Below the pieces are notes generated by a model. It did no database searches, was not told the origin of the DNA, and was given only the letters and a program-made list of their open reading frames with translations. Below, piece after piece: positions 1-8,532 of a stretch of 64,000 nt of DNA (positions within the stretch are counted from its first letter, which is position 1; each line of letters begins with the position of its first letter). A program made the translations under genes and the position numbers. Source of the DNA: Clostridium_AD sp050717545 (lineage in GTDB: Bacteria > Bacillota > Clostridia > Clostridiales > Clostridiaceae). The DNA lies in contig NZ_JBOITN010000030.1 of NCBI RefSeq assembly GCF_050717545.1, positions 1 through 64,000 on the forward strand, written 5' to 3'.

Positions 1-1
1 T

Positions 2-127
2 CGCGAAATGCATTTAAAGAAGAAAATACTAACCCCTGGTGAAATGGAAAGCGTTAAACTTACTAAAGCAATTTTTGATAAATATAGTGACTGCACTAAA
101 ATTACTATAAAAGTAGAAAAGGAGTAG
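2..127 (+). CDS. C-terminal end of a protein, probably FAD/NAD(P)-dependent oxidoreductase (partial)
   Basis: An open frame enters from the window edge and ends at TAG (125-127). The visible 41 residues begin REMHLKKKILTPGEMESV and end in KITIKVEKE. It stops 6 bases before the DUF1667 gene, so the two are surely co-transcribed. In clostridial glycerol operons a DUF1667 gene normally follows an FAD-dependent oxidoreductase that works with a GlpA-like glycerol-3-phosphate dehydrogenase. The assignment rests mainly on that neighbourhood, because the visible tail carries no catalytic motif. Confidence 0.55.
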   Translation, partial: REMHLKKKILTPGEMESVKLTKAIFDKYSDCTKITIKVEKE

Positions 128-133
128 TGAATT

Positions 134-499
134 ATGAGTAGGCGAGAATTAACATGCATAGGTTGTCCAATAGGTTGCGCTCTTATAGTAGAACTTGAAG
201 GAGAAAAAGTTATAAGTGTATCCGGGAATACTTGTAAGCTTGGTGAAAACTATGGCAAGAAGGAATGTACTAATCCTACAAGAATTGTTACTTCCTCTAT
301 TTTAGTGACCGGTGGTAAAAGTGAGATACTTTCTGTAAAAACAGAGAAAGATATTCCAAAAAATTTGATTTATGACTGCGTAGGAGAATTGAAAAATATT
401 GTAATAAAAGCTCCCGTCCATATTGGGGATGTTGTGCTAAAAAACGTACTTAACACAGGCGTAAATATTATAGCAACTAAGGATATTGAAAAAGTATAG
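134..499 (+). CDS. DUF1667 family protein, glycerol-3-phosphate oxidation operon
   Basis: The 121-residue protein opens with CIGCPIGC (about residues 8-15), followed by two more cysteines near residues 34 and 45. That is the cysteine pattern of DUF1667 and suggests an Fe-S or metal centre. DUF1667 proteins are small partners of FAD-dependent glycerol-3-phosphate dehydrogenases in Firmicutes. Here the gene sits 6 bases after a probable oxidoreductase and about 120 bases before glpK. The likely role is a redox subunit passing electrons from glycerol-3-phosphate; this is inferred from context. Length is typical for the family. Confidence 0.85.
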   Translation: MSRRELTCIGCPIGCALIVELEGEKVISVSGNTCKLGENYGKKECTNPTRIVTSSILVTGGKSEILSVKTEKDIPKNLIYDCVGELKNIVIKAPVHIGDVVLKNVLNTGVNIIATKDIEKV

Positions 500-593
500 T
501 GCCACCCAAGTGGCAAATTAATTAAGGATAAAATCGCGGTATTAACTAATTTATTACCGTGTTTCTATAAATTAAACGTAAACGGTTACTAAT
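500..593 (+). promoter_or_regulatory. glpK leader: two hairpins and a possible cre site
   Basis: Two hairpins lie between the DUF1667 gene and glpK. The first has arms TGCCAC and GTGGCA around 501-516. The second has arms CGCGGTA and TACCGTG around 535-561 with one G-T pair, followed by TGTTTCTAT, so it could be a weak terminator or antitermination site. Clostridial glycerol operons are often controlled by the antiterminator GlpP. At 577-590 the sequence CGTAAACGGTTACT resembles a CcpA cre box with two mismatches. All functional readings are inference. Confidence 0.35.
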
Positions 594-618
594 AAAATCA
601 TGAAGGAGTGTAAAATTT

Positions 619-2112
619 ATGACTAAGTATGTAATGGCACTAGACCAAGGAACAACAAGTTCGAGATGTATTCTGTTTAACAAAGAAGGACTAATTGTAA
701 GTCAAGCTCAAAAGGAATTTAAGCAAATATATCCGAATCCAGGCTGGGTTGAGCATGATCCTATGGAAATCTGGGCTACTCAATTAGGTATGGCTCAAGA
801 AGCTATGGCTAAGATCAATGTAACTGCAAAAGATATTTCTGCTATTGGTATAACTAATCAAAGAGAAACTACACTTGTTTGGGATAAATACACTGGAGTT
901 CCTGTATATAATGCAATTGTTTGGCAGTGTAGAAGAACTGCTGGCACCTGTGATGAATTAAAAGCTACTGGTTTTGATAAAGTAGTAAGAGACAAAACTG
1001 GACTTATCCTTGATGCTTATTTTTCTGCAACAAAGGTTAAATGGATACTCGACAATGTTGCTGGAGCTCGCAGCGAAGCTGAAAAAGGGAATTTAATATT
1101 TGGTACTGTTGATACATGGTTAATTTGGAAATTAACTGCTGGTAAAGTTCATGTAACAGATTATACAAATGCATCTAGAACAATGTTATATAACATACAT
1201 GAATTAAAATGGGATGATGAAATACTTAAAACTTTAGACATACCTAAATCGATGCTTGCAGAAGTAAAACCATCTAGTTGTGTTTATGGATATACTGACG
1301 ATACAATATTTGGTTCTCCGATAGCTATAGCTGGCGCAGCAGGAGATCAACAAGCTGCATTGTTTGGTCAAACTTGTTATCAAGCTGGAACAGCTAAAAA
1401 TACTTATGGTACTGGTTGCTTCTTATTAATGAACACTGGCGAAAAAGCAGTGGAGTCTCACAATGGCTTACTTACAACTATAGCTTATGGTATTAATGGT
1501 AAAGTCAATTATGCTCTTGAGGGAAGTGTATTCGTTGCAGGTGCAACTATTCAATGGTTAAGAGACGAATTAAGAATGATTAAAAGCGCTCCTGACTCAG
1601 AAGAATATGCTACAGCTGTTGAAGATACAGATGGAGTATATATGGTACCAGCTTTTGTTGGACTTGGTGCACCATATTGGGATCCATATGCAAGAGGAAC
1701 AATAGTTGGATTAACTCGTGGAACTAAGAAAGAACACTTTATAAGAGCAGCACTTGAGTCTCTTGCTTATCAAACAAATGATGTATTAAAAGCTATGCAA
1801 GAAGATTCTGGTATAACTCTTAAAGCTTTAAAAGTTGATGGTGGAGCATGTGCTAATAACTTCTTAATGCAATTTCAGTCAGATATATTAGATGTTCAAG
1901 TTGATAGACCAGAAGTAATTGAAACAACAGCTTTAGGTGCTGCATATTTAGCAGGACTCGCAGTTGGATACTGGAAGGATCAAGAAGAAATTTCGAAAAA
2001 TTGGGCACTTTCAAGATCTTTTGAGTCAAAAATGGAAGAAGAAAAGAGAGTAGAACTTTTAAAAGGATGGCATAAGGCTGTTGGAAGATCAAGAGACTGG
2101 GAAGAAAAATAA
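619..2112 (+). CDS. glpK: Glycerol kinase
   Basis: The 497-residue FGGY-family kinase phosphorylates glycerol to glycerol-3-phosphate with ATP in the cytoplasm. The phosphate-1 motif DQGTTSSR is at residues 9-16. GAAGDQQAALFGQ lies in the middle, and the C-terminal half has the ATPase-fold segment VDGGACANNFLMQFQ followed by ETTALGAAYLAG. Length matches family members of about 500 residues. The ATG start has GAAGGAG 11 bases upstream. It follows the DUF1667 gene and precedes the glycerol channel gene, so uptake, phosphorylation and oxidation are encoded together. Confidence 0.98.
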   Translation: MTKYVMALDQGTTSSRCILFNKEGLIVSQAQKEFKQIYPNPGWVEHDPMEIWATQLGMAQEAMAKINVTAKDISAIGITNQRETTLVWDKYTGVPVYNAIVWQCRRTAGTCDELKATGFDKVVRDKTGLILDAYFSATKVKWILDNVAGARSEAEKGNLIFGTVDTWLIWKLTAGKVHVTDYTNASRTMLYNIHELKWDDEILKTLDIPKSMLAEVKPSSCVYGYTDDTIFGSPIAIAGAAGDQQAALFGQTCYQAGTAKNTYGTGCFLLMNTGEKAVESHNGLLTTIAYGINGKVNYALEGSVFVAGATIQWLRDELRMIKSAPDSEEYATAVEDTDGVYMVPAFVGLGAPYWDPYARGTIVGLTRGTKKEHFIRAALESLAYQTNDVLKAMQEDSGITLKALKVDGGACANNFLMQFQSDILDVQVDRPEVIETTALGAAYLAGLAVGYWKDQEEISKNWALSRSFESKMEEEKRVELLKGWHKAVGRSRDWEEK

Positions 2113-2189
2113 CTAAATGTAATTAGAGAAGTAGAATGAATTTTACATTTTACTTCTTTATAAAATAATTTATATGGAGGTATAATAAT

Positions 2190-2894
2190 ATGTTAATATA
2201 CTATGCAGAGTTTTTCGGAACAATGTTACTTATTCTTCTTGGTGATGGTGTAGTTGCAAATGTAGTTCTAAATAAGACAAAAGGAAATAATTCTGGTTGG
2301 ATAGTTATTTGTTTTGGTTGGGCATTTGCTGTTGGTATTCCAGCTTACATCTTTACAGTAAGCGGAGCTTCTTTCAATCCTGCACTTACTATAGCCTTAG
2401 CTGTAATTGGAAAACTATCTTGGTCAGTGGTACCTGGTTATATTATAGCAGAGATGCTTGGAGGTATAGTAGGTGGAGTCCTTGTTTGGTTAATGTATTA
2501 CCCTCATTGGGCAGTTACAGATGATAAAGCAGGAAAACTTGCTGTATTCTGTACAGCACCAGCAATTAGACATACACCATCAAACTTTTTATCAGAATTT
2601 ATTGGCACATTTGTATTAGTATTTACTTTATTAGGAGTTTCCCAAACAGAATTATCTCCTGGATTTGGGCCACTTATCGCTGCATTTATTATTTTAGTAA
2701 TAGGTTTATCTTTAGGTGGACCAACTGGATATGCTATCAATCCAGCTAGAGATTTAGGACCTAGAATAGCTCATGCTATATTACCAATAGCCGGCAAAGG
2801 CGATTCTGATTGGGGATACGCATGGATACCAGTAGTAGCTACAATTTGCGGTGGCGTCGTAGGCGCGCTAGCAGTAGTTGCTCTCTTTGGTTAG
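2190..2894 (+). CDS. glpF: Glycerol uptake facilitator (MIP/aquaporin family)
   Basis: A 234-residue membrane protein with about six hydrophobic helices. Both half-helix NPA motifs are present: SFNPALTIAL near residue 65 and YAINPARDLGPR near residue 185. The aspartate after NPAR is characteristic of glycerol-conducting GlpF channels rather than water-only aquaporins. A TATGGAGG ribosome site precedes the ATG. It is the last gene of the glycerol operon and is followed by a strong terminator. It should let glycerol diffuse in, where GlpK traps it. Confidence 0.96.
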   Translation: MLIYYAEFFGTMLLILLGDGVVANVVLNKTKGNNSGWIVICFGWAFAVGIPAYIFTVSGASFNPALTIALAVIGKLSWSVVPGYIIAEMLGGIVGGVLVWLMYYPHWAVTDDKAGKLAVFCTAPAIRHTPSNFLSEFIGTFVLVFTLLGVSQTELSPGFGPLIAAFIILVIGLSLGGPTGYAINPARDLGPRIAHAILPIAGKGDSDWGYAWIPVVATICGGVVGALAVVALFG

Positions 2895-2950
2895 ATTACA
2901 GTTTGAATTTTATTAATTAATAATAAAATAAATATTAATAGAATGATTTA

Positions 2951-2997
2951 ATAAAATAAAAACATCCAATATAAAATTGGGTGTTTTTATTTTATTA
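2951..2997. terminator. Bidirectional intrinsic terminator between glpF and the coiled-coil gene
   Basis: The arms ACATCCAAT and ATTGGGTGT (one G-T pair) enclose ATAAA. They are flanked by an A-run on the left and TTTTTATTTTAT on the right, so the hairpin can end transcripts from glpF and from the convergent minus-strand gene. Confidence 0.85.
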
Positions 2998-3051
2998 AAT
3001 TAATTTATATATAATATTAATCAAAACAAAGTGTGTAAAAGCATTAGCTAT

Positions 3052-3945
3052 TTATTTCTTTTCAATAACAATATCTTCATTTTCAATCTTTTTTCTATCC
3101 ATTTCCAAAATCATATTTTTGAATTTTTCAGTTGCTTCCTCTTTTTCTCTTAGTAATTTATTAATTCTGTCATTAAATCCTTCTTGTAATTCTTGCATAC
3201 TAATTTGTTGTTGCTCTCTTAATCTTAAAACTTCTTTTCCAACTTCAAAACCTGTTCTTTCCTTTTGAAGCTCAATATCCTGTTTAGATTTAATTTCTAG
3301 TTCATCTATTTTGTTTTTATTTATTTGATCTAACTCATCTATCTCTTTAATTAATTTATCTCTTTTATCCTTTATATTTAGCAAGTCATTCTTAAGTTGC
3401 ATATTCTCATTTATTGAGAGGGTATGATCTGTTTTAAGTTTTACAATCTCATCTTTATATTTAATATACATCTCATTAACCTGAGTTAGATTTATTATCT
3501 TTTCATTTTGCATATTATTAAATGTTTTAAGGCTCTTAATATTTTCTTGTAGTTCTTTATGTGCATTTTTAACATCATACAGTTCTTTTCCTAGTGAGAT
3601 TACTTTTTTATTTTCCTCTTTGATTAAAATGATTTCTTCTTTTAATTCTTGAACCTCTGTATTCTTATTTACTAACTCATTTCTATGTACATTTTTAACC
3701 TCTAAAGTTTTAACATTATTTCTTTCTACTATATTTATATATATATCAGCTATTCTACTGGTTATTGTTTGTAACTCTTTTATATCTTCGGACATATTAC
3801 TATCCTCTTCTCTTGCTCTATTCAATTCATAGTATTTAACGACTTGCTCCATCAATTCCTTATTGTTTATTCCTTCATTTTGAGCTAATTCATTAAATTT
3901 TTGTTTTAACTCATCACTTATTCTTACGCTTAATATTGCATCCAT
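3052..3945 (-). CDS. Putative ribbon-helix-helix DNA-binding protein with long coiled coil
   Basis: 297 residues. The first 45 (DAILSVRISDELKQKFNELAQNEGINNKELMEQVV) fit a ribbon-helix-helix fold: a short strand, then two helices. The rest is almost continuous heptad-rich sequence, dominated by E, K, L and N, from about residue 55 to 285, so a long dimeric coiled coil is predicted. This layout resembles KfrA-like plasmid or accessory proteins and other RHH-coiled-coil proteins, but I do not recognise a specific family. AAAAGGGG lies 8 bases before the ATG. It is monocistronic. Alternating TAATGTAAAC boxes lie about 215-280 bases upstream and could be its operator. Confidence 0.6.
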   Translation of the reverse strand: MDAILSVRISDELKQKFNELAQNEGINNKELMEQVVKYYELNRAREEDSNMSEDIKELQTITSRIADIYINIVERNNVKTLEVKNVHRNELVNKNTEVQELKEEIILIKEENKKVISLGKELYDVKNAHKELQENIKSLKTFNNMQNEKIINLTQVNEMYIKYKDEIVKLKTDHTLSINENMQLKNDLLNIKDKRDKLIKEIDELDQINKNKIDELEIKSKQDIELQKERTGFEVGKEVLRLREQQQISMQELQEGFNDRINKLLREKEEATEKFKNMILEMDRKKIENEDIVIEKK

Positions 3946-4160
3946 TTAGTAAATCCCCTTTTAGCACCGTATTTTCTAGATTGTGAACTTATATATTTGA
4001 ATTTTTTCATAACTCAATGCCGACTATACTTCTGAGCATTAGCTAGTGAAAATTACTACCATACACAGTATAAATCCTATGATAATTATGTTCAATGATA
4101 TTTTATTGATTTATTTTTTTATCTAAACTGATAATATTTTTTTGCTTTAGAAATAAAGCT

Positions 4161-4223
4161 TTAATGTAAACACTCGTAAACAACTGTTTACATTAACATT
4201 ATGCATGTATACATAATGTAAAC
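4161..4223. promoter_or_regulatory. Three alternating TAATGTAAAC boxes (candidate operator)
   Basis: TAATGTAAAC occurs at 4162-4171, inverted as GTTTACATTA at 4186-4195 and direct again at 4214-4223. The first two are part of an 11-base perfect inverted pair (4161-4171 and 4186-4196). An extra GTAAAC lies at 4176-4181. The spacing and symmetry look like a multi-site operator upstream of the minus-strand RHH gene. Confidence 0.5.
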
Positions 4224-4295
4224 AATTAAAGTATACCATATAATTTATAAAAAAGTATATAATTTAAGTGAAAAGCGTAGTTTAAATCAAAAAAC

Positions 4296-4336
4296 AAAAC
4301 CATTCAATATAACTTTTATTATATTGAATGGTTTTA
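4296..4336. terminator. Strong hairpin, terminator-like
   Basis: AAAACCATTCAATAT (4296-4310) pairs perfectly with ATATTGAATGGTTTT (4321-4335) around a 10-base loop. No gene ends right before it on either strand. A degenerate copy lies at 8131-8164. Confidence 0.5.
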
Positions 4337-4556
4337 CTAGTAATTATAATGATAATTTATATGAATTAGTAATTAAATAATATATTAATCAATGGGAACT
4401 TATTAAGAATAGTTATAGAGGGTTAAAAAATTTCACGTTCAAAAAGAGTGAGGTAAACCTAAGTTATAAAGAGGCAGTCCACGCTGATGAATTGGGCTTA
4501 GATTTTATTGGAACTACGGATTGTTTAATATAATTTCATCCTGAATAATTATTTCA

Positions 4557-5006
4557 TTAAAATACTTTAAGGTCTCTCATTTTTATGTAGAACCAGTATA
4601 CTAGTAAATATGGAATAAGATATGATAAAAACGTCCATCCTATATTCCATCCATTTCTATAGGAAACTACATTAAATAGAACCCCTAAATACTCAAGTAT
4701 AGTTGTAATTACTGTAAAAAACATAATAATAAAATAAGCGTTTATCATGTTTTTTGTAATATAGTAAATCATGTAACACCCCAAGATAGAAAATAACCCT
4801 AGTTGTACAGATAAAGAAGTATAGTCATCATTAATGTTGAAAGGTGCTAAGCTCCAGAATTCAAGATGAAAGCATTCGTCTACAGTATATGCCAGCATTG
4901 AAGCAAAAGGCGCAATAATTAATACTATTTTTTTATCTTTAAAATAAAGGATTATTCCGAATACCCACGGGATTATAAAACCTACTAATATATTTAAAAT
5001 CATCAA
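4557..5006 (-). CDS. CBO0543-like integral membrane protein
   Basis: The 149-residue protein is almost wholly hydrophobic, with about five predicted helices. The stretch around residues 38-55 (AYTVDECFHLEFWSLAPF) and the overall pattern fit the CBO0543 family of Clostridium and Bacillus, whose function is unknown. The start is uncertain: the nearest purine-rich site (AAAGAGGG) lies about 15 bases before the ATG. A separate palindrome, GATAGTGT-AA-ACACTATC, lies upstream at 5153-5170. Confidence 0.7.
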   Translation of the reverse strand: MMILNILVGFIIPWVFGIILYFKDKKIVLIIAPFASMLAYTVDECFHLEFWSLAPFNINDDYTSLSVQLGLFSILGCYMIYYITKNMINAYFIIMFFTVITTILEYLGVLFNVVSYRNGWNIGWTFLSYLIPYLLVYWFYIKMRDLKVF

Positions 5007-5152
5007 ACCAAACTACACCCTCTTTTTAGTTTTTAGGTTATGTCATTAATTATTTGTTGAGATTAACTATATTATCCCCAATGTAACAACTTTAAGTCAT
5101 TAAAAATAGCTTAACGTGATAATCTACTAAAAACGTCCCCTTTACTTTTATC

Positions 5153-5170
5153 GATAGTGTAAACACTATC
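5153..5170. promoter_or_regulatory. 18-base palindrome, candidate operator
   Basis: GATAGTGT and ACACTATC form a perfect inverted repeat around AA. It lies 150 bases upstream of the CBO0543-like gene and about 20 bases outside the left end of the insertion sequence. It may be a regulator site or part of the insertion target; the sequence does not decide. Confidence 0.3.
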
Positions 5171-5188
5171 TTTGTTTTATTTATTTAA

Positions 5189-6785
5189 AACCCTGCTATT
5201 GCAAGGATTGTAGCTACTTTTAACAAAAAAAGCAATGACCCCCCTCTTTCTGGTATAATTGTTGTATCTAACCCAACAAAAATTCCCGAAAGAAGGTGTC
5301 ATTGTGAGTCCAATTATAACAATGTTAGTTACATATAATCAAGTATTACTTTCTCAAATCAAACAATTACTTATTTTTATTGCTAAAAATATACCGCTAA
5401 AAGTTCCGAAATACGATATGACAAGTCCTAAATATAAAAAGCTTACTGTAGATAAATTACCAATTATTAAGACTTTTAAAAAACTTGATTACAGGCAACT
5501 CTTAGATGAATATAAAACCACTCATGGTAAGGATAAAAAGCCTGTCAATTCTCGTCGTAATCATCCTATATCACCTGATACTGTATGCCCTCAATGTGGC
5601 GCCCCGCACACATATATCTACGATAACGCGGGTGGTCGCGGGCAACTTTGGTGCAAAGTTTGCGATCTACATTTCAACAAAAACAAGGTTGATTTGAAGA
5701 GTGAGAAACTCATTTGCCCATTTTGTGGACATGCCCTAAGTAAGAAGAAGGACCGTAAAAATTTTTTTATCCATAAATGCGTTAATAAAAAATGTAGTTT
5801 TTACCTTCACTCTCTTGCAAATCTTTCTCTTGAAGACATTAAAGAATATAAGAAGGATAAACACAAATTTAAGTTGCATTATATTTACAGGGAGTTTACC
5901 ACAAATTATTTTGATGTGGATTTATCCTCTATGCCAAAGGGTGCTATCAGCCTAAATTTCAGGAATTTTTCACCTCATGTAATGGGGCTTTGCCTGACAT
6001 ACAACGTTAATTTAGGACTATCTACACGCCATACGGCGCGGGCTCTTTGGGATATACACGGGGTTAAAATATCTCATGTAATGGTTAGTAGATATGCCGT
6101 TACAGCTGGCGCTTTAGTTAAAACCTTTGTGGATAGTTATGACTATAAGCCAACTAACTATCTAGCTGCTGACGAAACATATACTAAAGTTAAAGGAGTA
6201 CATCAATATGTCTGGATTGTAATGGACGCCATTAAAAAATCAATTCTAGGATACCAAGCGTCTTTTAGCCGCGATACCGGCCCTTGTATTTTAACTATGC
6301 GTATGGCATTTAATAAGTTTAAAAAGTTCCCTGGCAAGTCACTTAAATTTGTTGCTGACGGTTATACCGCATATAAACTTGCGCAGCAACAGTTTAACCT
6401 TAAGGGCTTTGACTTCGATGTAATCCAAGTAATCGGGCTTACTAATGTCGATCCTATTTCAACTGAATATCGTTGGCTTAAACAAATAATAGAGCGTCTC
6501 AACAGAACATTTAAATTCTCCTATAGGGTTACAAATGGCTTTGGTAGTGAAGAAGGATCGAATACACATTTAACCCTATTCGTAGCTTATTACAATTTTC
6601 TTCGACCCCACTCCTACGCTTATTGGGCACCATTAAACTCCATCCCTGAGCTTGAAAATATTTCTACTATGCCAGGAAAATGGCAAAAACTAATTGAACT
6701 TTCACAACGGCTTATAATAGAAAAACAAGTTGTATAGGTGAATTTATCTTTTAACATAATTAAATTTTCCTTACCCGGCAGGGTT
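5189..6785 (+). mobile_element. Insertion sequence with a single DDE transposase
   Basis: The element carries one transposase gene. Candidate imperfect terminal repeats are AACCCTGCTATTGCAAGG at 5189-5206 and, read on the minus strand from 6785, AACCCTGCCGGGTAAGG. They share AACCCTGC and AAGG. No target duplication is obvious from the flanks (TTATTTAA on the left, CCATAAAA on the right), so the exact ends remain provisional. Confidence 0.6.
5304..6737 (+). CDS. DDE-type transposase with N-terminal zinc fingers (IS6/IS240-like fold)
   Basis: I prefer the GTG at 5304 (477 residues) because AGAAGG lies 7 bases before it; the frame is also open from a TTG at 5259. Two CxxC pairs (CPQCG...CKVC and CPFCG...CVNKKC) form zinc fingers in the first third. 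The catalytic core has the DDE order: D in AADETYTKVKG, D in FVADGYTAYK, E in QIIERLNRTFK, followed by RPH near the end, as in the integrase-like DDE fold. An extended -10 box TGGTATAAT lies at 5251-5259. The frame is intact, so the element may still be active. Confidence 0.88.
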   Translation: MSPIITMLVTYNQVLLSQIKQLLIFIAKNIPLKVPKYDMTSPKYKKLTVDKLPIIKTFKKLDYRQLLDEYKTTHGKDKKPVNSRRNHPISPDTVCPQCGAPHTYIYDNAGGRGQLWCKVCDLHFNKNKVDLKSEKLICPFCGHALSKKKDRKNFFIHKCVNKKCSFYLHSLANLSLEDIKEYKKDKHKFKLHYIYREFTTNYFDVDLSSMPKGAISLNFRNFSPHVMGLCLTYNVNLGLSTRHTARALWDIHGVKISHVMVSRYAVTAGALVKTFVDSYDYKPTNYLAADETYTKVKGVHQYVWIVMDAIKKSILGYQASFSRDTGPCILTMRMAFNKFKKFPGKSLKFVADGYTAYKLAQQQFNLKGFDFDVIQVIGLTNVDPISTEYRWLKQIIERLNRTFKFSYRVTNGFGSEEGSNTHLTLFVAYYNFLRPHSYAYWAPLNSIPELENISTMPGKWQKLIELSQRLIIEKQVV

Positions 6786-7536
6786 CCATAAAAAAGGAGC
6801 AATCTGAACAGGTATATTTTTGCTGCCTTTTTTTATTAATATAGAACAAAATCTTTAAATAATACACTTACTTGGAGATACTCTTAGTACTATTTTCTAT
6901 AGCTAAAGAATATTTTAAGTTTCCAACCTAGAATTTATATCCTAATTTTACCAACATGTGTTTTTTCATAGGTTAGTTAACACTATCCTTTTATCAGTAT
7001 CATTTGTAATGTTAATATTCACTCCTTATAAATCGCAGTCTAAGCCCTTTTTTAGTTTATAATCATTCCCAAGAATCAGGCACCTCACAGAGCTTGGAAG
7101 CTAAACTGACAAGCTCTGTTCATAAGTTTTACTTTAACTAATTTGTTCCAAGTATACTAAAAATATAATGTCATGTTATGGGGAAATAAAAATATATTAA
7201 AATACAACATCTTATGGTAATATGTTACAGTTGATTATAATATGTTGGCACACTACATAAAATATTATTTTATGTAATGAAATTAAATTTTACTTTAATA
7301 TCTTTTCTTAATAAATTAAATAGAGTAAAATTCTTCTGAGGAGAGAGGGTAATTATGATTTACACCGTCATCCATTATTTTCTTATACAAATTTTCTGAA
7401 ATTATCATAATATTTTCACCCCAAATTGTGTTTGGCACCTAGAAACAACTCGCTCAAACATTAAACTGACATACATAAGAGTAACAATGAGAGTAAAGGA
7501 TAGTTATATGGGTATGGGTTTATTATCTAAAACCAA
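6738..7536. other. Gene-free stretch with terminator, hairpin and a small coding remnant
   Basis: About 800 bases without a convincing gene. A terminator lies at 6790-6834. CAGAGCTTG (7088-7096) and CAAGCTCTG (7110-7118) form a perfect 9-bp hairpin. On the minus strand 7316-7440 stays open and reads VPNTIWGENIMIISENLYKK followed by about 20 residues to a stop. It has no proper start, so it is probably a decayed gene. Confidence 0.5.
6790..6834 (+). terminator. Terminator just outside the insertion sequence
   Basis: AAAAAAGGAGCAA (6790-6802) pairs, with one bulged base, with TTGCTGCCTTTTTT (6820-6833), ending in a T-run. It would stop transcription from the transposase. Confidence 0.65.
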
Positions 7537-7884
7537 TTAGATAGCCCTATTTTCTAATCTTAACTTGTCAGATACCATTGCTATAAATTCCAAATTAGTA
7601 GGCCTTCCGTCTTCATTTTTAATAGTATAACCGAAAATCTTATTAATAGTTTCTAATCGTCCTCTACTCCATGCAACATCTATTGCATGTCTTATTGCTC
7701 TCTCTACGCTACTAGCAGTAGCGTAGAATTCTTTACCTATTGATGGATATAATACTTTTGTAATGCTTGATAGAAGTCCAGGATCACTCACTACCCTATT
7801 TATTGCTTCCCTTAAATACATACAATCTTTTATATGTGCAGGCACTCCAATTTCATGAATAATATTAGTTATTTGTTCAATCAT
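7537..7884 (-). CDS. Stand-alone Spo0A C-terminal DNA-binding domain protein
   Basis: Its 115 residues match the Spo0A output (effector) domain along their whole length: IIHEIGVPAHIKDCMYLREA, then ITKVLYPSIGKEF, the recognition region SSVERAIRHAIDVAWSRG, and PTNLEFIAMVSDKLRLE at the end. The phosphoacceptor receiver domain that normally forms the first half of Spo0A is absent. I see no strong ribosome site before the ATG. It could bind 0A boxes (TGTCGAA-type) without phosphorylation control, or be a decayed paralogue. A perfect 10-bp inverted repeat (7704-7713 and 7717-7726) lies inside the gene. Confidence 0.88.
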   Translation of the reverse strand: MIEQITNIIHEIGVPAHIKDCMYLREAINRVVSDPGLLSSITKVLYPSIGKEFYATASSVERAIRHAIDVAWSRGRLETINKIFGYTIKNEDGRPTNLEFIAMVSDKLRLENRAI

Positions 7885-8313
7885 ATCAACTGGTTGACCA
7901 ATATTGATTTAAACTAACATACATGGGTAGCTACTATTGCTGCTCATTTTTTTATAGAAAAGTAGTCTACCGGCTAAAAAAAATCTTAGTAATAAACTGA
8001 TTTTTTCTTATTGATAAAATGATTTTATAGGGATAATCTGACGTAAATTATCTACTAGTAATATAAATAAAGTGACGTTTCAAGTAGTTATAATTTGACG
8101 TTTAACAATCAACTGATAGGTGGTATACCCCATTCAAGATAACGTTTATTATATTGTATGGCTTAAAAGCACAAAACTCTTTATGTGAAATATATGTAAT
8201 CTATAGTATAATTAGTGAAATGAGCTGATTTGAGCTTTCTAGAATATCGTTTATTAAACACCATGAATTAATAACATGATACGTTTTTAGTTGAAAAGGG
8301 GGCGCCACCACAC
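7885..8313. other. Gene-free stretch
   Basis: 429 bases with no gene. It contains a degenerate copy (8131-8164) of the hairpin at 4301-4335, whose arms no longer pair well. Nothing else stands out. Confidence 0.5.
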
Positions 8314-8532
8314 ATGATATACAAACTTAGATATTTAATCATAGCAATTGCATTTTTTATTTTATTAAAATTGATTGTGCCAATTTCTCAATTTATGAAT
8401 TGGTATATAGCAAAAGAAAGTCAAGATTTAGTGGTAATTATTGTTGGTTCATTAGCTATTATTTTTTCATTACTGGCAGTAGTTTTTGGCATTAAAGAAA
8501 ATTACAGTCGATGGATTCGTGAAGATAAGTAA
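8314..8532 (+). CDS. Small two-helix membrane protein, unknown
   Basis: A 72-residue protein with two hydrophobic helices (about residues 5-27 and 40-62) and a basic, charged tail (KENYSRWIREDK). A purine-rich AAAAGGGGG lies about 11 bases before the ATG, which is rather far but acceptable. A terminator follows at 8653-8681. I do not recognise the family. Confidence 0.6.
   Translation: MIYKLRYLIIAIAFFILLKLIVPISQFMNWYIAKESQDLVVIIVGSLAIIFSLLAVVFGIKENYSRWIREDK

Larger units (their letters stand above)
3946..4556. other. Gene-poor stretch: boxed repeats, terminator, possible coding remnant
   Basis: This 611-base gap holds the TAATGTAAAC boxes (4161-4223), a terminator-like hairpin (4296-4335) and an open fragment at 4377-4532 on the plus strand. 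The fragment ends in KEAVHADELGLDFIGTTDCLI before TAA. It lacks a start codon with a ribosome site, so I read it as a possible gene remnant. Nothing else in the gap looks coding. Confidence 0.5.

Noticed and set aside
7088..7118. 9-bp hairpin as a terminator or tRNA-like element
   Set aside because: No T-run follows and no gene ends before it; kept only as a note in the gap description.
7357..7398. 13-codon frame after GAGGAGAGAGGG on the plus strand
   Set aside because: Good-looking ribosome site, but the frame is tiny and antisense to a coding remnant; no terminator or conservation visible.
4300..8164. Composite transposon spanning the two 30-base elements
   Set aside because: The elements are too short and degenerate to be transposon ends, and the insertion sequence has its own candidate termini.
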